From the NCBI GenBank assembly GCA_963575745.1, contig CAUYUJ010016693.1, positions 498,001 through 562,000 on the forward strand: 64,000 bases of DNA, in the 5' to 3' direction. Each line of letters opens with the position of its first letter. The stretch's first letter is position 1. Below are positions 42,655-53,338 of this stretch, piece after piece. A program made the position numbers and the translations under genes. The notes under the pieces were generated by a model. The model searched no databases, was not told where the DNA came from, and worked only from the letters and a program-made list of their open reading frames with translations. The stretch comes from Prorocentrum cordatum (lineage: Eukaryota; Sar; Dinophyceae; Prorocentrales; Prorocentraceae).

Positions 42655-42900
42655 CCCGGCATTCCTATTGTCCTACAACGAAATGTTCTGAGAACCCATA
42701 AATGTTCTAAGAACAGATCAAATGATCTTAGAACATAAACCCGATGTGTTAAAAACAACAATATCAACCATACATGCTCCAAACACATTTCGTGGAAACC
42801 AGAAATGTTCTAAATCAACGTTCTTAGAACATTGTTTGGTAGGGCTATAGGCGAGCCAGGACGCTTCGCCACTGCTTGAACTCCAGCGCGTCGACTGCCT
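42655..42900 (+). repeat. dispersed repeat with ATGTTCTAAGAAC words, copy 1
   Basis: Starts CCCGGCATTCCTAT-GTCCTAC, contains inverted TGTTCTAAGAAC / ATCTTAGAACAT words, and ends GGCGAGCCAGGACGCTTCGC. A parallel copy lies at 51577-51800. Confidence 0.75.
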
Positions 42901-43617
42901 TGCCAGCGCAGCGTAACACACCCTGCTGGCCCTGTTTCAGAAGGCCTCACCACCTCTGCCGATACCTGTTCGGTTGTTCGCGGCATCCGCCTCTCCTGCC
43001 CCGGACGTCCCAAGAGGGTCCCACGACAGGTCCGAGATGGTCCGAGGGCTCTCCATTAGACTATCGTTCTGGGGATCTTCCTGGAACCATTCGCTCCGCA
43101 CATTCGTCGATGCAACGAACCATTCGCTTCAATCGCTGCACACTTCGTCCGTCGACTTCAATCGACCTCGAGTCGAGACCGGGGTGACCTCGAGTCGAAC
43201 TAGAGTCGAACAGACTCGTCAGCTGCGTCCCATGCAGGTCCCCCCGAACAAACATCTGACTCCAAGACGCACCTGGAGAGCTCCTGGGACGGCCTGGAAG
43301 AAGAGCCCCCGGATATCCAAGGGGCATCCAGGGGTGGCCTCGCCCGTTCTCAACTCTCGGCCTCGTCCTGATCCTCCTCCTCATGCTTCTCTTCTCCTCC
43401 GTCCGGCCGCGCGCCCTTGCGCATACTAGGGGTCACAACGCTGCGCCCGGCTCGGGCTGGCCCCGGCCAATGCTGGTGAACCGAGCCGAGCCAAATTGAA
43501 TCGGCATCGCGGCCCCAGCCTTCGAATCGAACCGCACCAAATCGGATCATGGGCCTTCCTGGGCGGGGGGCGGCAGTGCGAGATGGACCAACCCCCGTGC
43601 GATCCAACCCACTGCCG
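42901..43617. other. intron 1, unassigned
   Basis: CGAGTCGA-rich around 43150-43220. No gene supported. Confidence 0.35.
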
Positions 43618-43755
43618 ACGTCGACGCCGAACTCCGTTCATAGAGAGCAGAACATCGACCACCATGATGAGCGCCCCGGCAAGCGAATCCGTTTAGTAAA
43701 CGCACCCAGTTGTTTAGGGCAGGGCTGTTTAGTAAACGCCCAGGGCTGGGGGAAC
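43618..43755 (+). repeat. dispersed repeat, copy 2 (GGGCAGGGCTGTTT type)
   Basis: Pairs with 7060-7204 and abuts T-palindrome copy 2. Blocks GCGAATCCGTTTAGTAAACG and GGGCAGGGCTGTTTAG. Confidence 0.6.
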
Positions 43756-43764
43756 AAACAATGA

Positions 43765-43927
43765 CATAAAGATACAAACTCCGAGGTCCGTGCGGGTTCC
43801 TCAGCTTGGCGCTGGACCCCCCTCCCAGGCGCGCAAAGTGCGCCGGGGGCGGCGCCAGAGGCGCCGCCAGGGGGCTCCAACGCCGATCCGAGGAATCCGC
43901 GCGGTCATCCGAGTTTTTATGTTTATG
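43765..43927. repeat. T-shaped palindrome, copy 2
   Basis: The outer arms run from CATAAAGATACAAACTCCGA to the right-hand CCGAGTTTTTATGTTTATG. Inner hairpins: CCCAGGCGCGC-AAA-GTGCGCCGGGG and GGCGGCGCC-AGA-GGCGCCGCC. Both arms carry TTCCTC where copy 1 has TTTCTC. Confidence 0.85.
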
Positions 43928-44123
43928 TAATTGCTTGTTTTTCTAGTGTAGCAAGGGCCAATTATAGGGGTCAATTTGATTTGTCCTCCCTTGCGTTCAG
44001 GGTCAGTCCCTCCAGGGACCATCCAGGCCAGACGCTTGTGAGCGAGGGCGGACATCCAATGGGAGCCAACAAAAAGCAAAACGAAACGCAAGAACCTCAA
44101 ACGCACGTTCGAAGACAAGCGCG

Positions 44124-44258
44124 TTCTACTACTCGCAAAGTAGATGCTGACAAAATGGCCTGGATCCGCCGCGGGGGATCTACGATACACTACATCGAAG
44201 CAGACGTGTTTTTTTGCTGACGTTTGCGAGTAGGCCCTTTTCGGGTAGTGGAACGCGC
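44124..44258. repeat. TIR-like inverted repeat, ~135 bp
   Basis: Left GCGCGTTCTACTACTCGCAA and GATGCTGACAAAA. Right reverse complement GCGCGTTCCACTACCCG, CTCGCAAACGTCAGCAAAA. Possibly a MITE. Confidence 0.5.
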
Positions 44259-44430
44259 TCGGTGACCTGGAATAGCACGCGGAAATAGCAGAACAGAAAG
44301 TCCACGCGGGTCGGCGCTCGACCCATGGGATCCAGCGCTGACCGTGGACACCCGCGCGGGCCTCGGAAACTTCTGCCTGCACTGCTCACTGGCAGGTGAA
44401 GGTCCTCCCCACTGTTTCTAAGAACTGAAG

Positions 44431-44590
44431 GGAAACTGGGACACAAAAAAAGACACGCAAAAATATTCCCCATATGTTCACATATTTTCGGGTATTTTGT
44501 CTACCCCCCACTTTCCATATGTTCCTATATTTTCTAGGGAATCGACAATTAATTGTGTCTGTGTGTTTTTTCCCCTCCTGAAGAACGGGC
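44431..44590 (+). repeat. dispersed repeat family A, copy 3
   Basis: CCCATATGTTCACATATTTT, ACTTTCCATATGTTCCTATA, then GGGAATCGACAATTAATTGT and GTCTGTGTGTTTTTTCCCCT. Confidence 0.7.
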
Positions 44591-44740
44591 GTGAACGAAT
44601 CCGAATCCCGAATCGGTCCCCCGCGCAGTCTCTCCCACGTGGCCTCCCGAAGGGTCTCCCCGCGAGGTCTCCTTTGTGGCCTCCAGCATGGCCTCCCGGA
44701 GCGGTCTCCCTCGTGATTTGCCTCGTGGTACCCGTTATGA

Positions 44741-45158
44741 TACAGTGGAGACCCGACCACAAGAAATCCAAGAGCCTGTGTTCTCATTATCCGCGATGCC
44801 CCGCCTTCTTTTTCCCTTCCTCTGTTAATCAAAGCTGTGCGCGGCACGCTTAGAGGCTCGCTCTCGACCCGCGAATCAAAAACGTGTTCTCATTCTCCGC
44901 GATAACGGGCGTGATCGGGGGGGGGGGGGGGGCCCGATCACATCATGGCGGGCTTCGGCCTCCCGGGGCCTTTTTCGAACCCCCGGGCCCTCGTGCAGGG
45001 GTCTCATGGTTGAACCAGTGAACCATGAGACCCCATCAAAACCGTCGATGTTTGGTGCGGGCACGTTACGCTTTCCATCACAAAACCATCGAAACCCAGG
45101 AAACCCGGGCCACCCTGGAGGCAAGCAGTGGTGTTTCGTGGCTTGGGCCTCCACTGTA
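44741..45158 (+). mobile_element. mariner-like MITE, copy 3, split by a ~230 bp insert
   Basis: The left end TACAGTGGAGACCCGACCAC is at 44741. The interior resumes at about 45018 (GAGACCCCATCAAAACCGTC) and the right end GGGCCTCCACTG-TA is at 45158. The insert carries a direct repeat GTGTTCTCATTMTCCGCGAT (about 44779 and 44883), the TAATTCAAGCT-type repeat seen at 8.9-9.2 kb, a poly-G run and a hairpin GGGGTCTCATGGTT / AACCATGAGACCCC (44999-45033). Confidence 0.65.
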
Positions 45159-45182
45159 TCCTTCACAATGCTCTTTAAACTC

Positions 45183-45305
45183 GCCATCCGTCGGACGTCC
45201 ATTCCCCGCGCACTTGTCGGTCTCGTTGTTTGGTGCGAAACGATCCAGGCTGCTTCATGGTGGTCTCCACTGAGAAAACAAGGCACACGTCCGGGCGATG
45301 CTAAG
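45183..45305 (+). mobile_element. CATCGCTCGG-type TIR element, copy 5
   Basis: Left CATCCGTCGGACGTCCATTC, right CACACGTCCGGGCGATGCTAAG shortened by mutation. 123 bp. Confidence 0.7.
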
Positions 45306-45539
45306 CTGAAGGCCTCTCTGTATACCAGGCCTTCATTCGCTATGTCGTACGATCTACACTGCTGCTCCAGGCCTTCTGTAGCCAAGGGTGCAGCTCGAGC
45401 TTACTCGATCGTTCGAGACCGAATCCGACCCGACGGTCCCGACCCGACCCAATCGCCAACAACATGTGGCCATGCAAGCGGCCTGCGGCAGCTCACTACA
45501 TCTTGCGCCCAGCAAGGCCCTTTGAGGGGCCCTGGAGGT

Positions 45540-45612
45540 CCCCTCCTCCTCCTCCTTCTCCGCCTCCTCCTCCTCCTCCTCCTCCTCCTCAGCCGCCTCC
45601 TCCTCCTCCTCT
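45540..45612. repeat. CCT microsatellite
   Basis: (TCC)n with a TTCTCCGCC interruption. Confidence 0.9.
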
Positions 45613-46254
45613 GGCGACGCAGGAAACCGAAGCCACAATCGAGACGTATCAAGACGTCCTGACCCGCGACCCCCACCAGGAGAGCAAGTCAAAGGCGCGG
45701 AAGGAATTTCTGCAGCCCTCGCTGCCACGCCATTTAGCCCCCACCCCCTCCCCATGACGCGCCCCCCAAACAGCGATTGCTCCGACGCAAACGAGGCGAC
45801 CTCCGATCGCCCCTGCAGGGGGACGAAAGGACTCCACCGCCAGCAACGGGCAAAGCTGGAGCACTCTCTTGTCCGAGCTCCCGCCCTCTCCCCAGACGAC
45901 TTTCGGAGCAAGGGCCGAGCTGACCCAAAAGGAGTGCAAGCAAGTGCAGCGATAGTGAGGCCGTTCATTAGACCTAGATCTGGGGCCTACTCATGGCGGA
46001 TGCTCGCCGTGACGAGAAAAAGCCCCTTCGCTCCAGATTCACTGGACTGTATGGTGGCAGCGCGATGGCTATCTAGCCCCGGAGGTCCCTGACACTCCCC
46101 AGCAGCTCTCAGGAGGCCTGTGGAGGCCCAAAAAACAAGGCAAAACCACCGTCGACAGTCGACCCTCGGAGGCAGCGGGGGAGGACAACCCAGACATCCG
46201 ATGTCTTGAACTGCTCCACGCGGGGCCTCCAAAGGTCTGTCGGGGATCTGCTGA
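45613..46254. other. intron 1, no gene
   Basis: GC-rich; nothing assigned. Confidence 0.35.
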
Positions 46255-46480
46255 CGCGGGTCAATCCAGATCCGGGTCAGTCAGGCCTTGCAGAGTCCTG
46301 CAACATCCTGCGAGATCCTGCACCCAAACCCGGGTCGATGCGAAGGATCCTTCAAGATCCTGCAGGATCGTAAATCTGGGTCAATGCGGCCCTGTCCTTG
46401 CAGGATCCTGCAAGATCCGGCGCTCTGGCTGGCCCCCGTTTGCATTGACCCCCGTCTCAAGGCCCCCAGAGGTCTGGATC
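46255..46480 (+). repeat. dispersed repeat with GATCCTGCAGG words, copy 2
   Basis: AAGATCCTGCAGGATCG, TTGCAGGATCCTGCAAGATC, then CCCCCGTTTGCATTGACCCC, which is also present near 38465-38490. Confidence 0.65.
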
Positions 46481-46902
46481 CTTCGCCCAAGACCGGCTCT
46501 TGATCCAGAACCGTGCTGGACGCTCCCGCGGCCCGAAGGAGGGCCCCCCAGAGGCCGAGCACTGCGAACAACCTCCGCAGGGAACCTCACGAGACCTTGG
46601 AGGCATGGGGTGGAGCTAGCTGAACGACCCGGCCCGGGCGGACAATGTGGCAACCTGGGGTCGGTTTTTGGAAGACTGAGAGATTTGATCGTTCGCTTTG
46701 GGGACCAACATTTGTCTCACGTGCAGTGGGTCATTTCGCGTCTGCCTGTGCAATTCTCAGGTCCGCAGCTGCAGTATTACCATCAGAAGACGTGGAGAGC
46801 AGACAGCACAGGGGAGACGCGAACCAACCTTGGACGTGGCGGTGCCCCCCCCCCGCCCTCTCCCTGCTTCCGAGCAGTGACCGACCAGTGCCCCGTCGAC
46901 GC

Positions 46903-47004
46903 CTGGCCGAGCTCGAACATCTGCAGCTCCTGCACAAAGTGCTCCACCTCGAACGGGGTGAGGTCCTGGGCGAGGGGCCGTCGAGAAACCCAAGCCTCTG
47001 ACAT
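46903..47004 (-). CDS. ZMYND10: ZMYND10 exon 1 (N-terminal, residues 1-34)
   Basis: Reads MSEAWV... then LTPFEVEHFVQELQMFELGQ. This matches the family pattern L.P.E.E..V..L..F.L at the N terminus of ZMYND10. The ATG at 47002-47004 is taken as the start because an in-frame TGA lies 12 nt upstream and the distance to the L.P.E.E block is close to that in animal homologues. The exon ends CAG with a GC donor (GCGTCG on the minus strand). Joining to exon 2 gives FELGQVGDRRW, the same length as the corresponding FPL..VGS.RW block of vertebrate ZMYND10. An alternative is a further upstream exon spliced at the CCAG before GACCTC, which would replace the first 13 residues. Confidence 0.75.
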
Positions 47005-47012
47005 TATGACCT
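47005..47012 (-). promoter_or_regulatory. ZMYND10: possible spliced-leader acceptor AG just upstream of ZMYND10 start
   Basis: Minus strand reads TGACAG then GTCATA then ATG. Dinoflagellate nuclear mRNAs receive a trans-spliced leader, so an AG six bases before the start codon could be the acceptor. No other support; the polypyrimidine context is weak. Confidence 0.15.
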
Positions 47013-47104
47013 GTCACTGGACCGACCTTGCAGACGTGCTGCAGCGGGTTTTTGCGTTTGTTTCTGCCGATGCAAAACCCCGACTCGGCGAGAGAACGAC
47101 GAAG

Positions 47105-49150
47105 TGAACTCCACGTGGATGTATTGTAGTCTTCATTCCAGGCCAAAAAATCCTCACGAAACTCACTTCGAAATCCTGAGCGAAACTCTCCAGGACAATC
47201 CGAGCCCACCCAGTGTTTTCCGAACGAAATCCGCTCTGCGATGTTGGCGCCATGAGACGTGTTCACACGTGACGTCGCTGGCGACAAACTTCAACTGGCC
47301 TCGACACCCTCCGCGGGAGGCCGGGAATCTGTTACGGGGAGTGAAGACATTACCGACCAAGAACGCCACCTAAAAATTACTCCTGGGCGGAGTACAAAAT
47401 ATGGGGAACCACCCAAAACCTTGCGTTTTCGCATGGTTCTGGGTCCCGGCACCATCACAAATCGAACCGGTTCGAAAACTGCGTTCCAATCGTGATCTCT
47501 GGCGATGTCTGCATTTTTGTCCTTAACGTCATATCTCAGGGAATACCTACCTACGTCTGTCTGGATGACACCATCTGGAGGGGGGGGCAGCCTGGCCCTT
47601 GAAAAATGAGAAGCGACAAATCTGGCCCAGGGAATGGGATAAAGGCATCTATGGATCCGACACTGAAGACAAGCACGACATCGGAGACAACCAAACGAAC
47701 CCGTGGGCTCACGGAGCCCCTGCGTTGCCCGCAACTCTTGTCCCGCACGTAGCGTTCTGCTGCCCGACCCCTGCTCATCCTCGAACTTCCGAAGGTGCGC
47801 AAGATGCCCGAGCAGGCCTGGCAAGACAAACGCATGGGGCCCGGACGTGAGAGGACCACGCGGGAAGCTGGCAAGTTCCTGGGGGCGCAGAGTCGCTCGC
47901 CGCCGTCGGCTCGCCGCGGCTCGCCGCCCAGCCCCCCCCAAAAAATGCACTCTCAAGGAACACCGCGCCAGACCGAACTCCATCGCACGGGCAGGCGCGG
48001 ACGCGGACTCTCCGCCACCCCCGAACCTCGCCTCCGCCGCCTCCTGTCCATGATGACCATCAAACCGAGTTCCCCTCGAACCGGATGCGGCATTCGATCG
48101 CGTCAGCTTGTAATCCCTTGGGCTTGCCAGACACTTTGCCACGATGAATGAAGTCGACGGATGCTTCCTCACCACCACCTCATGAACATCGCACGACACC
48201 ACCCACACCACATGAAGAACCTTGCATCTTGCAGCAATTCGGGCAACAGCTTGCGCTCGAAAATGTATCAATGCTGCACTCCTCCTGGCAAGAGGCAGTG
48301 CGATGATATAACCATTGCTGCTCACAAGGGGTTTCCTCGCCATTGGTTTGGACGAACTTGTGACAGGCATGGAAGGGGATGGGGGGAGGGCTCAAGGAGG
48401 GCGTGCGGGTGAGAATTGCGAATGCCCGAGGGTGGCAGGCGAAGGAGCGAACGTGTCCAGGACCGGTAAGGAGTACTTCCATCGTGCAAGTAGCCCACAC
48501 ATGGAACAAGTGGACCAATTAACAAGTGGACCAACGAACATTGTGGAGGAACATACAAATACCCAACAAAATAAAACTTGTCAAAGATGGTAGAACACAA
48601 TCCCCATAACTATTTTTGTATATTCCTCCTGTAGAGGGACGTGCCCGGCCTTACACTTACAAATTGACAAGTGGATGTTGGCACGGATGACGCAACACAA
48701 GAACACGTCGCTACAACACATTTGAATCGCCACGTAAACTGCTCCGACGCAGCGCTGTCCACATGATAGATGTTCAATCGTAAATATAATGCGACACGAT
48801 CGCGTACGTGCAGCATGGCGGGGTAGCAACAATGAAAACAAGAAAGTGCAAGCCTCGAACGTCTGGAACCCGTCGAGGTCGCCATCAATGTCAGCGGACC
48901 CGTTGATCAAGCCGTCGATGTGATTAACGTCATCAATGCAGTCTAAACCATCCGCCATGATCCCAAAGCCTTACCGAACTACTGGAATTGAACCCACATG
49001 GCGAAAACGGATGCACATGCAAACCTGGGTGTCCGCAAACAAGGCCATACACGCAAAACTGGCTGACATCGCAAGCAAAAACCCTGAGCGTGACCCTGTC
49101 GTCTGCGAACTTGACCACCCTCTGAAATCAACTGGACACTAGACACTGAT
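47105..49150. other. upstream of ZMYND10, unassigned
   Basis: A 359-codon minus frame (47291-48370) is open and GC-rich but overlaps equally open plus frames and has no known motif, so I do not call it a gene. If exon 1 is correct, the 5' regulatory region of the gene should lie here. No motif is recognisable. Confidence 0.3.
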
Positions 49151-49904
49151 CCACTGCCGTTGCGAAACAATCAAAATCAATCAACATCGAATCGGAAAAT
49201 AGGATCGGATCGGTGCATCGAACTGGGCCGCATCGGCACGGAATTGGAATCGAATCGAATCGGCCGCACAAGGATGCACACCATCGCCATCCGAACATCG
49301 GGCCGCATGAGATCCTCGGACTATCGCAACCTTATCGCATCGGGCCGGGCGACAGGCCATGACTGCTGTGGCGGAAGACGTTGGTCCTTCCTCGCCCTCC
49401 CAACAATGCGCGCTTCTGGACGCACCAGAGTCCCTGTGCAAGACGTGACGGCGATGTCGTTCCAACTCCTCTCCGTCGGCCAGGAGCAAGACTCCGGCCC
49501 GCTTTCACCAAATTGGCCGGGGAGGAAGCGACGGGCTCTCCTCAAGGAGAAAACCCTGCAAGCCGTGGGGGCATCATTGAGGTGAGGGAGCAACCAGCAA
49601 CAATACCAGCAACAAGGTCTATTTGCAGGTGCCCTTGTGGTGAGACCGACTGCTCAAATCCTGCCGATTTCTCCCGACGTGCCGATTTCTTCCAACTGGT
49701 CAACTGAACCTCGGGGTTGGCAAGCGCAAGCCCCAAGCAGCTCAAAAGTCAGACATCCCGTCAAATTGAATGCGTTGTGGCTGGCCCCATCCACGCGGGT
49801 TGGCGATGACTCATGTGGCAAGATCCGGAGACGCAAAACCAGTGAACCAGAAAACAATTGCACCAGAAGAAAACCCCGATAAGATCGATCGTGAGTCAGA
49901 TAGT
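49151..49904. other. ATCGGAATCG-rich then unassigned
   Basis: Simple-sequence-like ATCGAATCGG words at 49190-49265. The rest is unassigned. Confidence 0.35.
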
Positions 49905-50072
49905 GAAGTCGTTTCAATGAGATCGGTAGTGAGATCGATCGTGAGATCGCTCGTGCGATCTATAGTGAGATCGATTGTGATATCGATGGTGCGATCGTTT
50001 GTGAGATCGATGATGAGATCGATAGAGAAATAAGTAATGAGATCGATGATGAGACCGATCGATAAGATAGAC
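49905..50072 (-). repeat. GATC array, inverted relative to the 24-30 kb copies
   Basis: GAGATCGATAGTGAGATCG-like units are the reverse complement of the GATCTCACTATC module in the composite repeat. Flanked by CCACCGAAATCGGC words at 50095-50180, which also occur at 32838 on the plus strand. Confidence 0.8.
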
Positions 50073-50734
50073 CGAGAACCCGGTAACCCCGCTGCCCACC
50101 GAAATCGGCCCGGAAGCGGGAATCCGGGAAACCCGAACCGGGAACCTGGGAAACCGGCCGCCCACCGAAATCGGCACGGAACTCTCGCCAAATCCTTCAA
50201 TCTCCGCTAGGACCCCATCAGTGCAAGCACTGATCGGGGAAAAGCACACCCTTGCGGCAGAATGCCCTAAACAGCTATACGCTGTAGCGGGGAGGTGCAT
50301 AGGCAGAGACACCTAGAGTGATCATGGAGACGACGGGACACAACGGTAGACAATCGGCGCCCGAACGATTCCAAGTCCAGGTCCGCCCGTGCTCGGCTTC
50401 TGGGGCACAACTGAAGTATTCCTCATAGACAAGCTGTTCAGGAAACTGCTCGGACAAATAAGGCCGTCAGCGTTGACGATGTCATACTGTCATTGTCACG
50501 GTGGTAGCGGTGATGATTGAAGCGCCACACGTGATGGGCCAATTTCGGCATGATGCTCGCTCGCTTGCATTAGCCCCAATCTGGAAACACTAGGGGTGCC
50601 GTGCAAGGGTGCAATTTCGTTACCAAAGGCGAACGCGTTTGACATATGTAGGCGTCTGCTACCTGCGCCAAGACATGCACACCAATCCCCCCAAACGAAC
50701 CATCGGAACACGACGCCGGCCCGATGCCAGTAAG

Positions 50735-51125
50735 ACCGAACCTATGAGCGAGACTGACCAGCCCTGGCCCCAGCGACGACGCGCGAAGACGCCGACGGAC
50801 GACGCCAAACCACGACGGGCGATTGACGACGACTGACGACGACGGACCAGGGACGACCGACGACGGACGAAAGACACACGACTACACGACTACGGACGAG
50901 GGGCGGCAAACGACGACGAATAGAAAAAAAATAGATGCCCGACGACGACTGACGAGCGACGATAGACCGTCCACTGCCGCTCGCCCTTTGCGAATCGTCC
51001 TTCGTCCGTCAGTCGTCCTCGTCGTCCATCGTCCCTCGCGCTGTCGCCCGTCTGTCGCTCGTCTGTCGTCCTTCGCCCGTCGCACCCGTCGCCACGACGG
51101 ACGGCGACGGGCGGCGAAGCACGAC
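50735..51125. repeat. GACGAC-rich then GTCGTC-rich cryptic repeat
   Basis: 50750-50960 is GACGACGGACGACGA-like and 50995-51090 is GTCGTCCTCGTCGTCC-like, so the two halves are complementary in sense. A GACGGACGG block follows. Open frames here are repeat translations. Confidence 0.8.
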
Positions 51126-51393
51126 TCACGACTACTTACGGCCGGCGGGCGGGCGCCGACCGACAGCGAACGGACGACGGGGCAGCCAGCCCCCCCGGGG
51201 GGGACAAAAGGGTATCGAGACCGCCACTCCCCAGACCTCTCCCAAGGTGCGCCCCGACGCGAACTCCGAGGAGAATCCAGCCGTGGAGGCGAAAGCTCTC
51301 CAGAATGAGCAGCGGCATCGGTACCTTCTTTCGCTGACCTGGGAAGACTTCGGGTTGCACACAGACAGCCGCCACAATAGAAAGCAAACGCTG

Positions 51394-51556
51394 CATAAAC
51401 ATAAACTTTTGGGGCTCCGCGCGGACTTCTTGGATCTGAGCTGGACCTCCCTCCCCGGCGCGCGGAACGCGCCAGAGGAGTCGCCGGAGGCGGCGCCAGG
51501 GGGGGCCCAGCGCAGATCCAAGAAATCCGCACGGAGCGCCTAAATATTATGTTTAT
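51394..51556. repeat. T-shaped palindrome, copy 3
   Basis: The outer arms run from CATAAACATAAACTTTTGGG to the right-hand CCTAAATATTATGTTTAT. Inner hairpins: CCGGCGCG-CGGAA-CGCGCCAG and GTCGCC-GGA-GGCGGC. Both arms carry TTCTTGGATCTG where copy 1 has TTCTCGGATCCG or its pair. Confidence 0.85.
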
Positions 51557-51576
51557 TGAGCAGGGACCGACCGTCC

Positions 51577-51800
51577 CGGCATTCCTATAGTCCTACCACG
51601 ACAATTTCCTAGATCCCCAAAATGTTCTAAGAGCAGAAGCCATGTTCTTAGAACATAAACCCAATGTGCTAAAACAAGACAGTCCCAACCAAAGATGTTC
51701 TAAGAGCACTTCGTTCATACCACAAAAGGCTCTGAGAGCATTGCTTGGTGGGGATATAGGCGAGCGGGGACGCTCCGCCACTGCTCGAATGTTGACGCCG
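51577..51800 (+). repeat. dispersed repeat with ATGTTCTAAGAAC words, copy 2
   Basis: CCCGGCATTCCTATAGTCCT, AAATGTTCTAAGAGCAG, CATGTTCTTAGAACATAAAC, ending GGCGAGCGGGGACGCTCCGC. Begins 20 bp after T-palindrome copy 3. Confidence 0.75.
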
Positions 51801-52879
51801 TGGTTTGCTCTTCGACCCGGGCAGTCCTGGCTAGCCTCCGCAGGCCCCCCCCCCCTGGCCTCCGCAGCCCCCCCGAGGAGCCCAGGCCTGCACACCACAG
51901 CCCTGGGGCGCGGGGCGCCCAAAGGATGCATGCCGCTGCAGGCGGCGCCGGGGTGCTGAGACCGCACTGGACCACTCGGGGGGCCTGTTGAGGCCAGCCG
52001 TGACTACCCGGGGGGGGGGGCTGTCTGTGCGCAGCCCGAGGCCTCACCACTCTGACCCCCCCCCAACCCGCCGGAGGCTCCGCCGACCGCACCCGCAGGC
52101 CCCCCGCTGCGTGGCGCCCGGGGCAGCCGCCGCCGGCCACGGCGGGCGTGGCCATCGCGGCGCGCGCCGCCCCAAAGCGGCGCCTGGCCCTGCGCTGGGA
52201 GGGGCTCGAAGTGTCCAGACAGCACCAGCAACCAGCGTCAAGAAGCAACTCCTGGGAAAACTACGCAAGAACGGTCCAAAACTGGTAAGCCAGAGTGAAC
52301 GGGATTCGGCGGGACTGTCCCCAATTATGCTGGAGAGAATCGCACCCTGGGGATCACAAAGTTCGGGGTCCTGGGAGGATAACTAATTGTTGCTTGCGAC
52401 ATCCTCGAAGAGCTGCTGGTCGCAAACTCAGCGAATATTCGAAAGCTTGCGCTTCGTTCGGAACATCATCGCGGTTTTGATAACGAAGATTAATCATGGT
52501 GCTATGCATGATTTGAAGGTCAGAGAGCGACGATGCGCACTTTGGGGGAGATGAGAAAGTTCGCCCGAAGTTCCGCCCCCGCGCCTGTTGTGGCAATGCG
52601 AAACCACATACACCCCGTGGATAATCAGATGGAGGAGGTGGAAGGGGGGTCACCTTTATTGTCCGCGGCATGCGTTTATTATGGTGTCCGGCCGGTGATA
52701 TACCAGCACCGATGCTTAGCATCATCTCCCAAAATATGGATCCGAATCATCTGGACAGCAACGACGAAGCGCAACTAATGGAAACCACCTCGGGCCCCGA
52801 AAACTTTCGAACTACTACCCGAAACTCTGGGAAAGTCCAGCCCCCCTCCTGTACCCCCCTGGCGTTGCCCCTGAGTCGA
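51801..52879. other. GC-rich then mixed sequence, no gene
   Basis: Poly-C/G runs at 51845 and 52010-52065. No family recognised. Confidence 0.35.
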
Positions 52880-53055
52880 GTTGGGTGGTGTCACCCGAGC
52901 CCTGCCCCAACCAACCATCGATTCTCCTTAATCGATGGCGGGGTGGGGGTAAGGCTCGGATTTCACGAAGCGTTCGACGAATTCCGAACCCTACCCCGCC
53001 GCCCATCGAGTCGCCTGAATCGTTGACCGGCGAGGGTAGGGTTCGGATTTCGCCG
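52880..53055. repeat. four alternating inverted arms (AACCCTACCCCGCC / GGCGGGGTAGGGTT type)
   Basis: The arms alternate in orientation: GAGCCCTGCCCCAACCAACC, then ATCGATGGCGGGGTGGGGGT, then GAACCCTACCCCGCCGCCCA, then GGCGAGGGTAGGGTTCGGAT. Neighbouring arms can pair as hairpins of about 30 bp. Non-coding. Confidence 0.7.
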
Positions 53056-53338
53056 CCGACGACGAGTTGCCTGGCGCCTTAGAGCGGTGCTGGAATACCA
53101 ACGAGGGCTGTCCTCGAAGCAGCCCACGCCCGAGGGGCAGCTGTGGTCGCAGACGATCGGCAGCCTCATCGCTGATGCCCGGAAGCTTGCAACCACTCCT
53201 GGCGGGCGCCTACGTCTGGCGGGGGACTGGATCCGCAGCGCAGGGCGGTATTGGGAGAGACCCCGCCGCCCGAGCCGGGCGGACGGCTGGAGGCTACCCT
53301 CCTTGGCCCTTTGGACGACTACAGTCGAGGCGTTGACC

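Noticed and set aside
47291-48370. 359-codon minus-strand open frame
   Set aside because: GC-rich sequence with overlapping open plus frames and no recognisable motif; not enough to call a gene.
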